Made by a program: the position numbers and the translations under genes. This document shows, piece after piece, positions 4,964 to 6,074 of a DNA stretch of 6,074 nt. The notes below the pieces were generated by a model, which saw only the letters and a list, made by a program, of their open reading frames with translations, made no database searches and was not told where the DNA came from. Origin of the DNA: Candidatus Azambacteria bacterium. GTDB taxonomy: Bacteria > Patescibacteriota > Minisyncoccia > GWC2-36-17 > WO2-46-25. The stretch is taken from positions 1 through 6,074 of the forward strand of contig JANLHQ010000013.1 of the NCBI GenBank assembly GCA_024654415.1. The letters run 5' to 3'. Positions within the stretch are counted from its first letter, which is position 1. Each line of letters opens with the position of its first letter.

Positions 4964-5992
4964 TTATATGCTCGGGGTGAGCTGTTTCCGATAAATATCA
5001 AGGAGTGCAAAAAGAAGACTCAAAAGAAGTGGGCCAATGAGAAAACCGGCAGGGCCAAAAAACGAAAGTCCTCCCAAAACAGAAAAAAGAATAAGTAACG
5101 GATGAATACGAATGCCCCGTGAAAGAAGTTTTGGCGTAAGGATGTTGTCGACAAGGCCGACTGCCGTCGCGCCCCAAACCAGCAACCCTAGCGCAGAGAG
5201 TGTATCGCCGAAGATAAACAGGTAAAGAACAGCAGGGAATACGATAAGCGTTGTTCCGATGAATGGAATAAGCGCTGCAATTGCGGCAACAGAACCCCAG
5301 AGTGCGCCATTTGGAACACCAAAGATATAAAATCCTACGCTTACGAGGACGCCCTGTACGAGCGCTACCACGAGCGTCCCCCATATGACAGAGTGGACTG
5401 CTTGAGCGAGCTTGTTAAAGATATCTCTATCGTCAGTATCTTTCAGTGGACTCAGGGTGATAAGCACCTCCTCGAGCTTTTTGCCGTCCTTGAGTAGGTA
5501 ATATAACGCAAGCATACTTAGCACAAAGCCAATAATGACGCTCGTTACGCCAGAGAATATGACACCTAATTTTCCAACGATCCATCCAAGGAGTTGTTCG
5601 AGTGATTGATCGATATCAATCACTGCATTAGGAGAGACTAGGCGCACCTTCTCTTGAACAACCTGTATGGTTTCCTGTATAAATGATGTTCCTTTTCCAT
5701 CATTTGTGATGCTCAGATATAATCCCCCCGCCTGTTTCACGACTGTCGCTCCAAACAAGAAAAGAGGAATAAAAATAATCAGCAGCGCGATTAAAACCGT
5801 GATAAGCGAAGCAAGTGATTCATATGGTGGTATAATACGTAATATCCGCTGATAGAGTGGATATAGTACAACCGCGAGCGTGCCAGATATGATGATGACT
5901 GTAAGGTAGGGCATCAATACGAAAAGCACGAGAGCTCCTATCCCAAGCAGGAGGCTTAAGAAAAAGAATGTTTGTAGTCTTTGGCTGTCCAT
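4964..5992 (-). CDS. AI-2E/PerM-family transporter
   Basis: A 342-residue polytopic membrane protein of typical family length. Membrane segments are seen at about 8-27, 29-48, 62-82, 146-168, 203-224, 228-247, 248-262, 264-284, 297-315 and 314-332, with the usual large soluble loop after the third (85-143). Family signatures: the Y164-Y165-L-L-K-D169-G170 segment, P243-F-I-G246-T247, D282-N283 with P287, the H297-P298-L299 turn, G307-G308 and G313 to G320-P321 at the C-terminal end. The family includes E. coli TqsA (autoinducer-2 efflux) and Na+/H+ antiporter members, so the name does not prove quorum signalling; in a bacterium of this kind ion exchange or small-molecule efflux is as likely. 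It is first in the minus-strand operon, 33 nt before the ATPase gene. The ATG at 5992 has no Shine-Dalgarno, but the frame begins naturally just before the first hydrophobic segment. Confidence 0.9.
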   Translation of the reverse strand: MDSQRLQTFFFLSLLLGIGALVLFVLMPYLTVIIISGTLAVVLYPLYQRILRIIPPYESLASLITVLIALLIIFIPLFLFGATVVKQAGGLYLSITNDGKGTSFIQETIQVVQEKVRLVSPNAVIDIDQSLEQLLGWIVGKLGVIFSGVTSVIIGFVLSMLALYYLLKDGKKLEEVLITLSPLKDTDDRDIFNKLAQAVHSVIWGTLVVALVQGVLVSVGFYIFGVPNGALWGSVAAIAALIPFIGTTLIVFPAVLYLFIFGDTLSALGLLVWGATAVGLVDNILTPKLLSRGIRIHPLLILFSVLGGLSFFGPAGFLIGPLLLSLLFALLDIYRKQLTPSI

Positions 5993-6000
5993 ATTACAAT
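5972..6000 (+). promoter_or_regulatory. candidate promoter of the GH1 gene
   Basis: TTGTAG (5972-5977) and TACAAT (5995-6000, 5 of 6) are 17 nt apart. The predicted start near 6007 gives a leader of about 24 nt that includes the AAGGA site (6016-6020), 10 nt before the ATG. The promoter lies over the first codons of the permease gene. The -35 matches only in its first three bases. Confidence 0.4.
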
Positions 6001-6016
6001 GAATTTACTAGCATTA

Positions 6017-6045
6017 AGGATACCATTTTTATGAAAAAGGAGCAA
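6017..6045 (-). promoter_or_regulatory. candidate promoter of the minus-strand operon
   Basis: In minus sense, TTGCTC (6045-6040) and TATCCT (6022-6017) are 17 nt apart, and TG precedes the -10 by one base (extended -10). The start would be near 6010, giving an 18-nt leader without Shine-Dalgarno before the permease ATG. It overlaps the ribosome binding site and first codons of the GH1 gene. Both hexamers are weak matches. Confidence 0.35.
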
Positions 6046-6074
6046 TTTCCACAAGGGTTTTTCTGGGGTGCGGC
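6031..6074 (+). CDS. glycoside hydrolase family 1 (beta-glucosidase-like), N-terminal fragment
   Basis: Only 14 full codons are in the window: a Met-Lys-Lys-Glu-Gln start followed by F6-P7-Q8-G9-F10-F11-W12-G13-A14. F-P-x-G-F-x-W-G-A is the well-known opening of GH1 enzymes (first beta strand, leading to the substrate-binding QxEG motif), which split beta-glycosides in the cytoplasm by a retaining two-glutamate mechanism. AAGGA (6016-6020) lies 10 nt before the ATG and supports this start. The gene is divergent from the permease gene, 38 nt apart. The catalytic residues lie beyond the window edge, so activity and substrate cannot be judged. Confidence 0.7.
   Translation, partial: MKKEQFPQGFFWGA

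Noticed and set aside
4963..4991. Possible internal promoter for the ATPase gene (minus-sense TATAAC at 4968-4963 with TCGGAA 17 nt upstream).
   Set aside because: The -10 is good but the -35 matches only 3 of 6, and it lies over the permease stop codon in an otherwise continuous operon. The support is too weak.
4829..5098. Lys/Arg-rich 89-codon plus-strand frame.
   Set aside because: It is antisense to the end of the permease gene and the start of the ATPase gene. Its composition is that expected from reverse-reading membrane-protein codons.

Overview
The window looks like chromosomal DNA of a small-genome, uncultured-type bacterium, most likely a Patescibacteria/CPR lineage such as Parcubacteria. 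That is an inference from the gene mix (DedA, P-type Ca2+-type ATPase, AI-2E permease, GH1 start, and a lipoprotein and membrane-protein pair of no recognised family), the dense packing and the mixed base composition. No taxonomic marker gene is present. TGA is read as a stop at the end of the ATPase gene, which fits the standard bacterial code rather than the TGA=Gly code of some CPR groups.

Layout. Positions 1-108 hold nothing I can assign. A strong sigma70-type promoter with an extended -10 (109-137) drives a two-gene plus-strand operon: a single-pass membrane protein with an extracytoplasmic helical domain (220-723) and a His-containing lipoprotein (754-1317). Both have nearly identical, strong Shine-Dalgarno sites. 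The operon ends in a long intrinsic terminator (1340-1398). The gap at 1399-1665 has no convincing gene but is rich in structure: a 15-bp-arm inverted repeat around a possible promoter, a perfect 13-bp GC-rich hairpin with a C-rich 21-nt loop, and a second intrinsic terminator. This arrangement could encode an orphan small RNA of about 220 nt.

On the minus strand, reading leftward from about 6010, three membrane-protein genes form an apparent operon: AI-2E/PerM-family permease (5992-4964), P-type cation-transporting ATPase (4930-2255) and DedA-family protein (2262-1666). The ATPase and DedA genes overlap by 8 nt, and the operon converges on the structured gap. At the right edge a divergent plus-strand gene begins (6031), whose first 14 residues match the N-terminus of glycoside hydrolase family 1. 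The putative promoters of this gene and of the minus operon overlap face to face in about 75 bp.

How the genes may work together: the three minus-strand genes are all integral membrane proteins, plausibly for ion and envelope homeostasis (cation export by the ATPase, proton-coupled lipid or envelope maintenance by DedA, efflux or exchange by the AI-2E permease). The plus-strand pair probably makes two abundant cell-envelope proteins. It is visibly more GC-rich than the minus operon (39 of 60 bases G/C in 421-480 against 20 of 60 in 3601-3660, hand counted). The most unusual points are the structured intergenic region, the loss of the near-invariant nucleotide-site lysine in the ATPase (VGAPE instead of KGAPE), altered ion-site residues in the same protein, and the absence of Shine-Dalgarno sites in the whole minus operon.
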